In this document: positions 54,997-64,000 of the stretch, one piece after another
Layout of the letters: each line of letters starts with the position of its first letter
Numbering within the stretch: position 1 is the first letter of the stretch
DNA from: Quercus robur
Taxonomy: Eukaryota > Streptophyta > Magnoliopsida > Fagales > Fagaceae
Length of the DNA: 64,000 nt
Reading direction: 5' to 3'
Assembly: GCF_932294415.1 (NCBI RefSeq)
Contig: NC_065539.1
Location: forward strand, 48,212,501-48,276,500
Made by a program: the position numbers and the translations under genes
The notes under the pieces: model-generated
The model's database searches: none
Seen by the model: the letters and a program-made list of their open reading frames with translations, nothing else
Told to the model about the DNA's origin: nothing

Positions 54997-55568
54997 TTTT
55001 TTTGTATTTAGCTTTATTTTTGAAATATTTTAGTTAGTTGCCATGTTTGCAAAATTATTCAGCAAACTAGCATCTCAAGTCTTAGAAACTCGAGTTTCAT
55101 CTTAGAACTTATGTCTCTAAAACTCGAGTTGCATGTGGTGGCAATCTGATATGGAAAAAAAATCCACGTGGAACTCAAGTTTAAATACTCAAGTTCCTGC
55201 ATTCACCAACTATTGTTCTTCCTCCTCTGTTCGTCTTCTTCCTCTGTGGGTGTCAAGGTGAGTTCTTTCTTCTTCCTCTATTCTTCTCTTTCGTGGGTTC
55301 TTCTTCAAATTCTTCATATTCTTTGGATCTTCTTCTTTCTTCTTTAGATTCTTCATTTTCTTCTATGGAACTCAAGTCTTTGAGACTCGAATTCCAAGTG
55401 GCAAAAATCTCCATGTTAGCAATGAGAACTCGAGCCTTTGAGGCTCGGGTTTTGTCACTAAACTCGAGCCTCTAGGGCTTGAGATATTACTTTCATAAAT
55501 TGTTTCAAAGCCTTGCTTACTAACGATATAATTTCTATATATGATGCTAGAGGGCAAATATCCCTTAA
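54997..55568. mobile_element. About 570-bp insertion in unit 1, ACTCGAG-rich
   Basis: Unit 2 reads straight through TTTGTGACATGTTTGGATG. Unit 1 is interrupted, with ACATG on both sides. The segment carries repeated AACTCGAG(T/C) and GAGGCTCG(A/G) motifs in both orientations and a CT/TTC-rich middle. Element type not identified. Confidence 0.55.
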
Positions 55569-56026
55569 CATGTTTGGATGCTTTGATTGCATGACATGAA
55601 TCCATGACCATTAATGGTTCATAGATTGGGGTTTATTAATGTAATTTCATTTTTTAGAATGTAACTATGACCAAAGTCATTCTTAGATTTTATTTGTGAC
55701 CACAAAGCCTTGTAAAGTTATCTTATATCAAATGTAAAATTTAAATTTAATCTATAAAATGAGGACTTTATTTTATTACATGGTTTTCTTAACTTTTTTT
55801 TTTTCCTAAGATTAAATAAGTTACAGCTCTAATTGTGAACCTCTCAATCTAGGAGAACAATATCGGCGGTTGAACTGTCATTTTGAGAGGCAATAACGCT
55901 AACTCACCCATTCAAATGAGTTTGGTCCCAATAAAAATCAGTGGGCTAAGGCTGCAATCTCTCACACAGGGGAGGATCAATCCTTTGAGTATACACTAAA
56001 TGGAAGAGTCTTACTCAACTCTATTG

Positions 56027-56728
56027 TTAGGGATTTTATCAAATCAAGGAGTAACAATGAGAGAACAAAATGAATACAACAAGTAAATAGAGATTAGTGA
56101 TTGACTTGGAGGCACAATTGAATGTTATCCTTAGACAATATTTGTCCCCACACACAAGTTGCTAAAAGGTTTCTACAAATTTGTCTCCATAATACAACCA
56201 AGCTTATTGAGTTCTACAAATAGAAATTTTGGAGAATACCCACAAGATTTCTTGTATTTCTTTGTAACTTACTATTTTCAAGTGAACATTAACCTCTATA
56301 TATACCCATAGAGTTATAACCCTTCAAAAGGTATGTATGGAGAGTTAAACTGTTTCATAAAATCATTCACAAGACTTGAAACATCTTCAACCTTTCTGAA
56401 CAGTCACTTGAAAATTCTACAGAAATTTTAGTTTTTCTAGTTTCGATTGGTCGAGAGGTCCTTTCAGTCGATTGAATGCTCTTTTCAATCGATCCAACAG
56501 GAATCAAATAGTGATTGAACCATCCAGAAACTCCAGGATTATTTTCTTACTATTTCGATCAATCGAGCCAAAATTTCGACCAATCAAAAATGCTAAATTT
56601 CGAATTTTCACTTAGAAAATTCCAGCTTGAATTTTCATTTTAATAACTTTATGAAAAAATATTCTCCAAACTCAAATATCATTATTACAACTTATCCATG
56701 TATATACCTATATATACAACATCTATTG
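56027..56728. mobile_element. About 700-bp extra segment in unit 1
   Basis: Absent from unit 2 at the matching point (ACTCAACTTTCCTACACATG). Flanked by TCTATTG on both sides (56020-56026 and 56722-56728). Contains CTCTATATATACCC and repeated (A/T)TCGAT(T/C) motifs around 56440-56590. Possibly an LTR, not proven. Confidence 0.45.
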
Positions 56729-57944
56729 CACATGCTTGGACATACTCTCTCTCCCTTCCGTTACATCAAGTTTGCCTCCTTAATGTTATCAAAAAAAAAA
56801 AAGTTTGCCATTTTAACATTATGCTTATTATGGAAGAACTCATCTTATTTTATAGTTTCAACATTGAAGATATATTGTCATTATTTCTTCATCTGTGAGT
56901 GTTTGTTTATGCTTTTCAAATTTCAATATTTCTCTCACACAAACACTCCCTCTTTCCTTCATTTTTCAATTTTTATATGCTAGGAAAGGAAATAGATAAT
57001 ATATGAATTTATATGCTCTTGTCCAAATAATAATATTTTTTTATTATTATTTTTTTTTTTTCTGATTTGTGGTTCGGTAACTCTGCGAATATTTTTGTTT
57101 ACCTGTGTTTATGGTTCTTCGCGATACAATCTGATTGAATAATTGAAAAAATTCATTTGTGAACCTGTGCAATCTATTGCCGAGTACGTTTAGAAATATT
57201 GATAATCTTGTAATCTTTCAACACTGTTTAACCTTGCGTACAATTTTTTTGACGAAAATGTATCATCTAGATTCAGTTTTGATGGTTGGCATTTAATTAA
57301 TGGGTTATTATTAAACTTTTCTTTACTTGACTTTTAGATGATATCTTATCTATAATGTCTGCAAGCCACTTTGTTTGGCGTTGGTTTCTGTGTATATGAA
57401 CGGTTTGATGTATGTGATTCGGATTGCACTATTATACTTTTGAATTTTGAGAAAACATGCATGCCGAGAAAGAAGCCATTCTTTTCTTTCGTGAAACCAC
57501 GAACGATTTGGGAAGAGAATCGAAAAAAACTGCAGTTTGTGGTGATGAGCGATTAGTGATGACCCAAACCTTGTACCGCTTCAGCCCTCGGGTCGGGTTG
57601 ATGAAGGAAAAGGAAGAAATTTCTAGACTTCTGTACAATCTTTCTGTGTGCTGGAGTGGTATTGGGAGTGCAATCATTTTTGCCCACAGTGTACACTTTA
57701 TGTATGTAAAGTGTAAACTATACTATTTAATGGTTTTTTTCATAAAAATTGGTGTACAGAGAGTTTGAAATAGGGGATGTGCAATTATATCATTACTCTA
57801 ATCTTCCACTCAGTCTCAAGAAGTGGCCAAATAACTCCTCACTTTTTTGTCTTAAACTTTACTGTCTCCACTTAACCCTCAACCCAGTAAAATTCGACTT
57901 CAAGAACCTACAAACTCCGTTGAAACCAAAGAAAAACGAAAATT

Positions 57945-58092
57945 TCTATATTTACAATATTTTCACAACAAAATTTGAGTGGTAAGCTCTTATTAGTTTC
58001 AATTTGAAATCACAATTAAAATTACTTTTTTATCCATCAATAACAACCTATCATATAAAATTTGTTATGAAAGTGTTGTGAATCAGATTTTA
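57945..58092. mobile_element. Palindromic MITE copy (paralogue of 54310)
   Basis: Same inverted layout: ACAATATTTTCACAACAAA at the left, TTTGTTATGAAAGTGTTGTGAA at the right. Confidence 0.65.
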
Positions 58093-59132
58093 AACATACC
58101 ATTTCTCAAGAAGAATTATGTGTAGGCGGATTTTTTTGACCCCCAAGAAATGGATTAACCCAAACTCGTGTAAGTCCAGGTTGCTCGGGTTGAGTTTTGG
58201 GTCAACCAAGTCAACCCATTTTTGTGCCATATGTTCTTTCTTTTTGTCTACAGAACCTACATTTCCCTTCTTTTAATTCTTTGACTTTTCTTTCTTACTT
58301 CATCGGTTCTCATTACTTTTAAAAAAAAAAAAAAAATTTTATACTTACTCTACATTAAAATTTCTAATCTAGAGACGCTACAAAATTTTTAGTTTTCACC
58401 CTTACGCGACTCGTATCACCCCTTATAGTGAAGAAGAGAAAATTTTCCTCTGCAAAATTTTCTTTTCTAACCACTAAAGCCATTTAGGTTTATTTTTCAC
58501 CCATTCTCCACATTTTCACTTCTCTTAAATCTTAATTTCATTCATTCAAAAAAACTAGTCTTTACAAAACCCTAAATTTTCAAAATAAAAATCCTTTTCA
58601 AAACCATAATCTTTCAATACATATTTTCATAAATAACATGTTGTTTTCTTGTTTGTGACATGTTTGGATGCTTTGATTGCAAGACATGAATCCATGACCA
58701 TTAATGATTCATACATTGGGGTTTATTGATATAATTTTATTTTTTAGAATGTAACTATGACCAAAACCATGTAATTCTTAGATTTTATTTAGGACCACAA
58801 TGCCTTGTAAAGTTATCTTATATCAAATGTAAAATTTCAATATAATCAATAAAATGAGGACTTTATTTTATTGCGTGGTTTTTTTTCCCCCCCTAAGATT
58901 AAAATAAGTGACAGCTCTAATTATAAAATTCTCAATCTAGGGAGAACAATATCATCGGTTGAATTGTCATTATGGAAGGCAATAACACAATCTCACCCAT
59001 TCACATGAATTTGGTCCCAATGAAAGTTAGTGGGCTAATTAAGGTCACAATCTCTCACACAGGGGAGGATCAATCATCCAAGAATACACTAAATGGTAGA
59101 GTCTTACTCAACTTTCCTACACATGCTTGGAC

Positions 59133-59948
59133 CAGCGGCAGCTCTAGAAATTTTTTTATGGTGATCACTAATAAATTTAAATTATATAAAATCTAATAAA
59201 GTAATAACTTGAATATTTGCTACAACTAACAATCAAGTCAAGTCGCTAAAGAGAGCAAAATTGTTGCGACTGCAAAGTCAAAAAGAGTATAACTATCGTC
59301 ACCATCAAGAAGAACTCACAATTACAATATTTTTCTTGGTACCATTTTTTAAAGAAAAATGAAATTAGAGATTATTTGATTGAATAGGTTGAACAAGCTA
59401 CAAATTTGAATGATTAGTGATTTTTATCTTTTTGTTTTATAATAGGCTTTTTGTTGAATAATTTGTTCACTTGTTGTTATTTGGTTTATGTTTGTTGTTA
59501 TTTAAGCTAATATTTATTGTTGTTATTTACGCTTTTTTCTTTTATTTATAATAGGGATTAAGGATTATGTTTGGGGATAGAATTAATTTTGGAGTAATAC
59601 TACGTCTATAACATTTTTATAATAAATCTTATGCAAAAAACTGTTATTGGTGGGTAAAAAAATAATATCAATATTGGAGTCAAATTAGAATCAATAATAG
59701 CTTACCACATTGGATTTGTTGTGAAATTATTGTGAAAATGTTGTGAATATAACATTACTCTTATTTTTGTTGAACCCAAATTTTTGTAATTCTCAAGTTA
59801 AGGTATTCAACATTTTTATTAGGGTGATCACAATAAATTAGTTTAGCATATAATATTTTTTTGAAAAATGTATATATACATTTTTTTTGCAAGTCAGGGT
59901 GGTCCTGTGACCAGCCTGGCTTGCATGTGGAGCTGCCAAGGCTTAGAG
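59133..59948. mobile_element. hAT-like element in unit 2, about 816 bp
   Basis: Starts CAGCGGCAGCTCTAGAAATT. Near the right end, reverse-complemented, CCTTGGCAGCTCC. CTTGGAC is duplicated on both sides (59126-59132 and 59950-59956; the eighth base differs). Unit 1 at about 56736 shows the empty site CTTGGACATACTC. It carries a nested palindromic MITE (59595-59757). No transposase. Confidence 0.75.
59595..59757. mobile_element. Palindromic MITE copy
   Basis: TAACATTTTTATAATAAATCTTA at the left mirrors the GATTTGTTGTGAAATTATTGTG...GTTGTGAATATAA stretch at the right, inside the hAT-like element. Confidence 0.6.
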
Positions 59949-60252
59949 TCTTGGACATACTCTCTCTCCCTTCCGTTACATCAAGTTTGCCTCTTTAACA
60001 TTATGATTAATATGGAAGAACTCATCTTATTTTATAGTTTCAACATTGATGATATATGATCATTTTTTCTTCATCGGTGAGTGTTTGTTTTAGCTTTTCA
60101 AATTTCAATATTTCTCTCACACAAACACTCTGTCTTTCCTTTATTTTTCAATCTTATTTTTTTTTCTTTCAATAATCTCTTCATAGGCAACTAAAGCCTG
60201 GCGAGGGCCTTCACCTTTTATTCTTTCCTCTAAGGCCCATTTTCTCTTCTTA

Positions 60253-60452
60253 GGATGTGTTTGAATACCACTTATTTGTTGAAACTGAAAAATTATTGTT
60301 AAAAGTATTGTAGATAAAAGTAAAAGTTAGTTGAAATAGTATAGTGAAGCCCATGAATAATGCCAAAAAGTACAGTGAGGCTCATGAATAGTAACAAAAA
60401 TAAGCTGAATAATGAAATAATTTTAATTTTTCATTTCAATCCAAACACAGAC
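60253..60452. mobile_element. MITE, 200 bp, GTTTGGAT family
   Basis: Flanked by TTA on both sides (60250-60252 and 60453-60455). Tips GGATGTGTTTGAATACC and, reverse-complemented, GTCTGTGTTTGGATTG. The interior has CTGAAAAATTATTG, TAAAAGTTAGTTGAAATAGTA and repeated C(A/T)CATGAATA blocks, the same family as 13048. Confidence 0.75.
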
Positions 60453-60455
60453 TTA

Positions 60456-60850
60456 ATCATGCTTTTGCTTGGTATTTGAATTAGATAACGGATGCTTTGA
60501 TAGCCATCGACGATCTTGACGTTATTTTTTTATTTTCATCCAAACCCCAATAATATTAAGGCCAAATTAGTTATTGCATATTAGGGATTCAGGTTAAGAA
60601 CAATCTAGTGTTATGTTTTTAGTACAGAGTATAGTACCATGATTTTTCTTTAATAAACCATCAAGTCATCTAATTTCTTTTTCTTTTTCTTGGTTTATGC
60701 TTTTGGCCTCTCTAAGTTTAAATCCTGATTCTGTTTCTGTCTACCATGATCTTTCTTTAATAAACCCTCAAGGCCACTGATTAATTGGGTCATTTTCTTT
60801 TTTATATTTATTCTACATGTATATATCCGTTTATTTTTTGAAAGCCAAAT
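60456..60850. other. Intergenic, no gene recognised
   Basis: Contains two copies of CATGATCTTTC/CATGATTTTTC followed by TTTAATAAACC (60638, 60745). Otherwise unassigned. Confidence 0.5.
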
Positions 60851-61387
60851 AGTTGTATTCATTAACTGCTAAACCCCAATACTATCAGATAAGAGTTGAG
60901 CCTGTAAAACAGACTAGCCAAATACAATAAGGAGAATAAATGGATTTTGCATATCTTGCTAGTACTTGCTGGTTGCCACCCCGACGCGTTATGTAACAGT
61001 TTAAAGTGTTGAAATCTTGGCAGCAACAGTCGAGCTATTGTATTGATGAACCAAATTCCCATACCACGAAAAATCCTCCTGACTTGACTGAAGTGCAGGG
61101 TAATAAATTTGTTTTGAATTTTAATAAGAATTTATTCAATGAAAAAGGGAATTACAAGTTTACAACAAAACAAATCTACACGATATATAACAAGCATAAA
61201 AGCTGTGCAAAGCTCACACCGTGCATGGTACCCTTTTTAACTATGCATAACCAACAAGATTCCAAAAAAGAAAAAGTGTAACCAACATAAACAGAGCATG
61301 GAAACTCTACGTGTGATGCGAGATTTTACTCTATGCATGAACTAAAAATTATGTACATGTACGGTATATACCGTATATTTGTCATTA

Positions 61388-61790
61388 TCAGATCGAGGCT
61401 AAGGCAAAGTCGGTCATATTCAGAGTTGGAGGTTGAACTTGAACAACAACGTCACCACCAGTACTGGTAACGCTGCTGCTGACAACTGTTTGGCCGCCGT
61501 TGCTGAAATAATTACTGATCCAATACTTGTATAGTGCAGCGATGAGAAACAGGAGGCTAATTATTGCTGCAGCGATTTTGACGCCCAAAAGAAACTGTAT
61601 TTCTTCCCTGTTAAAAAATGAAAAATATTAGAGATTTTTATCATTCAGAAAAAGTCGAACAACTACCTTAGTAGAGATATTAATGTTAGTACATGGTCAC
61701 GGGCGGAGGGTTTGCGATTGTGACAGTGAAAGTCGTCGAAGGAGGCTGAACTGGAAGGTTTGAAAATGGTTTTGGCACGAAACCTGTCAT
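61388..61790 (-). CDS. Small single-pass membrane peptide, copy 5 (two exons)
   Basis: Exon 1 is 61693-61790 (98 bp) and exon 2 is 61388-61607 (220 bp), with an 85-bp intron (CAT|GTACTAAC...TTTTTAACAG|G), phase 2. Joined length is 318 nt, 105 residues, the same as copy 4 despite small compensating differences in both exons. Exon 1: MTGFVPKPFSNLPVQPPST..., ending ANPPPVT. Exon 2: EEIQFLLGVKIAAAIISLLF, LIAALYKYW, then a Gly/Ser/Val tail with STGGDVVVQVQPP. There is one predicted membrane helix flanked by basic/aromatic residues, with no cleavable signal seen. A TATAAAAT-like box is 70 nt upstream (61860-61867). The 3' flank (60860-61380) is the conserved family flank. Function unknown. Confidence 0.65.
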
Positions 61791-62034
61791 TGATAATTTG
61801 TTATGAAGAGGAGGAAAATATATTCGATCGAACACGAACTTGTAGAAGTTTTTTATTTTATTTTATAACGACCTTGAAGAAGTTTGGACATGAGAGGGAT
61901 AAATATATATATATATATATATATATATTAAGTTTAGCCACAGATTTTTTTCTAACTTTATCACAACTTTGCTTCGTACCGACTCGTGAGTGGTGAAATC
62001 ATGAACTCACATAAACCCATTATTTTATTTGAAA
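61791..62034. other. Upstream flank of copy 5, with (AT)n tract
   Basis: (TA)n microsatellite at about 61903-61929. No gene visible. Confidence 0.55.
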
Positions 62035-62200
62035 AATAATATGTTCACAACATTTTCACAATATTTTTACGACAAATCTTAAGTGATAGGTTATTACTGG
62101 TTGTTATTGTTAAGGTAAAAAAAAAAATTTATGTTAGGTTTAAATTTGAACCAATAACAACTAACTACCTATGATTTGTTGTGAAAAAATTTATAATACT
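62035..62200. mobile_element. Palindromic MITE copy
   Basis: TCACAACATTTTCACAATAT and CGACAAATCTTAAGTGATAGGTTATTA at the left mirror ACTACCTATGATTTGTTGTGAAAA at the right. Confidence 0.65.
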
Positions 62201-62559
62201 AAACTTGCTCACATTTATAATATGTCAGTTTTTATTTATCCGTCGGTGTATATTAGTATATATAACACTTTCCTGGAAAGTGGAAAGGATTCCTGTTTGT
62301 TAATTTGGACTATAATCCAAAGAAAAGGGGGTATTTTTTCCAAAAGTAGGTGGATGTCAATCTTTTTCCAAAAGGATTGTTGAAAACAGGTACGGTGGCT
62401 TGATACATTTGGGAAATAGGGAGTTAACGCGAACGCTGACGCGAGCGAAAACCCGAAGAAAACTGAAAACACGTACAGTGGCTTGATACATATGGCTTTA
62501 AAAAAAAAATTAATATTGTTTAAATTCTATTATATTGTTTTGAATGTAAAATTATGATT

Positions 62560-62838
62560 GCAGGTTCCTCGTAACAAGATTTGTGCAGGTCCGGGTGAGG
62601 CATATTTTTAGAGAGGCAAATCAATGTGCCGACTTTTCGGCTAAAATGGGCTGTTTTATGATGGAAAATTTTGTTGTGTTTGATTTTCCCCCCTGCTGAT
62701 ATGTATATTTTGATTGACTTTGATAAAAATGGGTTGTACTATTATAGGCATGTTGCCAGTACTCTTCCCTTTATGGGCAGTTTGTAATGTTTGTTGCTGG
62801 CTGTTAATATAATATCTATCCTGTTAACCCAAAAAAAA
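62560..62838 (+). mobile_element. LINE 3' end fragment (RNase H tail, poly-A)
   Basis: Translation gives VRHIFREANQCADFSAKMGC, the end of a LINE RNase H, then VVFDFPP with a one-base slip in the C-run near 62688. It closes with an A-run at 62829-62838. It is 5'-truncated. Confidence 0.75.
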
Positions 62839-63042
62839 AATGTAAAATTATTACTAATTAACCTGAACTATATAAGATTCTTTTTAGAAAGTTTACAAAC
62901 ACAAAAAATTTGGTAAAACTTTTCATACCTGTTAATATAGTAAATTGATAGTGGTAAGTAAAAGAGTGATGTACATCCACCTATTGTGAAAAATGTTGTA
63001 ATTTTTTTTGTGTATTGCTCTCTTTTTTACTTTTAAAAAGTG

Positions 63043-63180
63043 CTACATTCACAATATTTTTCACAACAAATTCTAATTTGAATTCACTACTGAAATTATT
63101 TTTTTGCCATCAATAATAGCATGTGACAACTTGCTACTTAAGATTTATTGTAAAAAAATGTTATAGACGTAGTATTTATC
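63043..63180. mobile_element. Palindromic MITE copy
   Basis: TGCTACATTCACAATATTTTTCACAACAAAT-type left half mirrors the ATTTATTGTAAAAAAATGTTATAGACGTAGTA right half. Ends resemble TACTACGTC...GACGTAGTA of the complete family. Confidence 0.65.
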
Positions 63181-63628
63181 TCTTTTTTTTCTTGCTTTTC
63201 ATTTGATAAAAAATATTATTTTATTAATGGCTAATATTTGTGCTCAATTAATTAAAGAAATGACCCTATTGATTATAATTTGGAGGCCTTTTTCTACTTG
63301 GGCCTTAGGCGACCGCATTAATTGTTTATAGTGTAGAGCCTAGATGAAAAACCATAGAGCATACCGCCGAGCGCATATACCTGTACCTGTTATCATCTCG
63401 TTTTTTGATGATTCTTTTTTTTTTTTTTTTTCTTTTTTTTTTGTGGGTAATTCATATGTATACAAAATGGGCAAATTGTGACAAAAATTGTATAAATTGT
63501 TATGGTATTAGCATTATTCATATGTGAATTCTCGTTATGTTTTGAGTCCACATGTGCAAAGACGTACGAATGCACCCTTCGTCTTGGTATTCTTGTGGTA
63601 GACTGTAGACTGGTATCACATGGAACAT
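63181..63628. other. AT-rich intergenic DNA
   Basis: T-runs at 63415-63442. No gene visible. Confidence 0.5.
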
Positions 63629-63640
63629 TTTTTTTTTTTT

Positions 63641-64000
63641 TGAAAACAAATCCAACTTTTATTGATCCTCATGAACTGTCAAAATAGCTTCCAAAGCAAC
63701 CGAAGGGGAGTCCTCCATCCATACAATTTCATCATCAATATTTTTTGCAAATTGGGCTAGAGAATGCAAGACAGAGTTGGTTGTACGGTGCACACAGCCC
63801 ATTGTAAGAGTGGTTATCCCTGCTGCCATACATTTGACATCCTCATACAGGTGTCCCAACCGAGAAAACTTAGTTCATGAGCTGAGTATAGCCTTTATGA
63901 CCACAGAGTTGTCTCCCTCCACCATTATATCCGTGAACCCCGTGTCCACTGCAAACTCTAGTGCTTTTCTACATTGGAGGAGTTCGGCCTCCTCTGTATC
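63641..64000 (-). mobile_element. LINE 3' end, runs off the window (RNase H domain)
   Basis: On the minus strand a poly-A (63629-63640, seen as T) is preceded by RNase H coding sequence: DTEEAELLQCRKALEFA...DIMVEGDNSVVIKAI, one in-frame stop (about 63878), then CVHRTTNSVLHSLAQFAKNIDDE...ALEAI. The His/Asn-rich 'HRTTN' block and GDN are typical of LINE-linked RNase H. The rest of the element lies beyond 64000. Confidence 0.8.

Larger units (their letters stand above)
52665..56980 (+). repeat. Tandem duplication, unit 1
   Basis: Starts AGGAAATAGATAATATATG. It aligns collinearly with 56981-60165 in four blocks (52665-53322, 54067-54996, 55564-56020, 56729-56980), separated by three extra segments that unit 2 lacks. 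Short open frames here (e.g. around 53137-53337) are shared with unit 2 but shifted relative to it, so I do not call a gene. Confidence 0.8.
56981..60165 (+). repeat. Tandem duplication, unit 2
   Basis: Second copy of the unit, lacking the solo LTR, the 570-bp and 700-bp segments of unit 1, but carrying its own insertion at 59133-59948. The 57430-57600 part resembles unit 1's short frame but with indels (GATGAGCGATTAG extra), arguing against a conserved protein. Confidence 0.8.

Noticed and set aside
1..64000. CRISPR array, bacterial operon, tRNA or rRNA genes
   Set aside because: None was seen. The repeats are tandem or transposon-derived without regular unique spacers, and no cloverleaf or rRNA motif was noticed by eye; a tRNAscan run would be the decisive check.

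Overview
This is a eukaryotic nuclear window from a woody dicot. The host gene has GT-AG introns, the intergenic DNA is AT-rich, and plant-type retrotransposons and MITE families dominate. The MITEs beginning with a GTTTGGATA-like terminal repeat look like families I associate with Fagales (oak/chestnut/walnut relatives). That placement is inference and not proven by the sequence.

Layout. (1) 1-6710 (+): the 3' end of one large host gene, whose product is a low-complexity, repeat-rich protein tail with three AT-hook-like basic patches. It most resembles the C-terminal region of a SPLAYED (SYD)-type SNF2 chromatin remodeller. (2) 7-13 kb: old transposon debris, namely a copia 3' end and a 2 kb fold-back element with about 0.6-0.7 kb arms. 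(3) 11.5-61.8 kb: at least six paralogous loci of one small, unrecognised two-exon gene family, all on the minus strand. It encodes a peptide of about 100-105 residues with one membrane segment. Loci at 16.1, 51.6 and 61.4 kb have a complete exon pair. The 22.7 kb locus has only exon 2. The 27.1/43.7 kb locus is split by nested transposons. The 11.5 kb locus is only a 5' remnant. (4) 27.3-43.6 kb: a nested insertion. A SINE lies in the intron of a small-gene copy, an L1-type LINE with an inverted 5' end lies inside the SINE, and a 10,034 bp Ty3/gypsy (Tat-type) element lies inside the LINE. The gypsy element has apparently identical LTRs, an open gag-pol frame of 1734 codons and a spliced four-exon antisense gene. 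(5) 44.5-51.5 kb: a Mutator-like MITE, a second LINE fragment, a solo LTR and several TIR elements. (6) 52.7-60.2 kb: a tandem duplication of a 3-4 kb unit whose two copies carry different later insertions. (7) 61-64 kb: the last small-gene copy and two LINE 3' ends.

How it fits together: the host chromatin-gene tail and the small membrane-peptide family are the only candidate cellular genes. Everything else is mobile DNA or duplication products. Many insertions can be placed exactly because an empty paralogous copy lies elsewhere in the same window, which gives a relative chronology. Coordinates come from reading by eye, so exon and element edges may be off by a few bases where repeats make them ambiguous.
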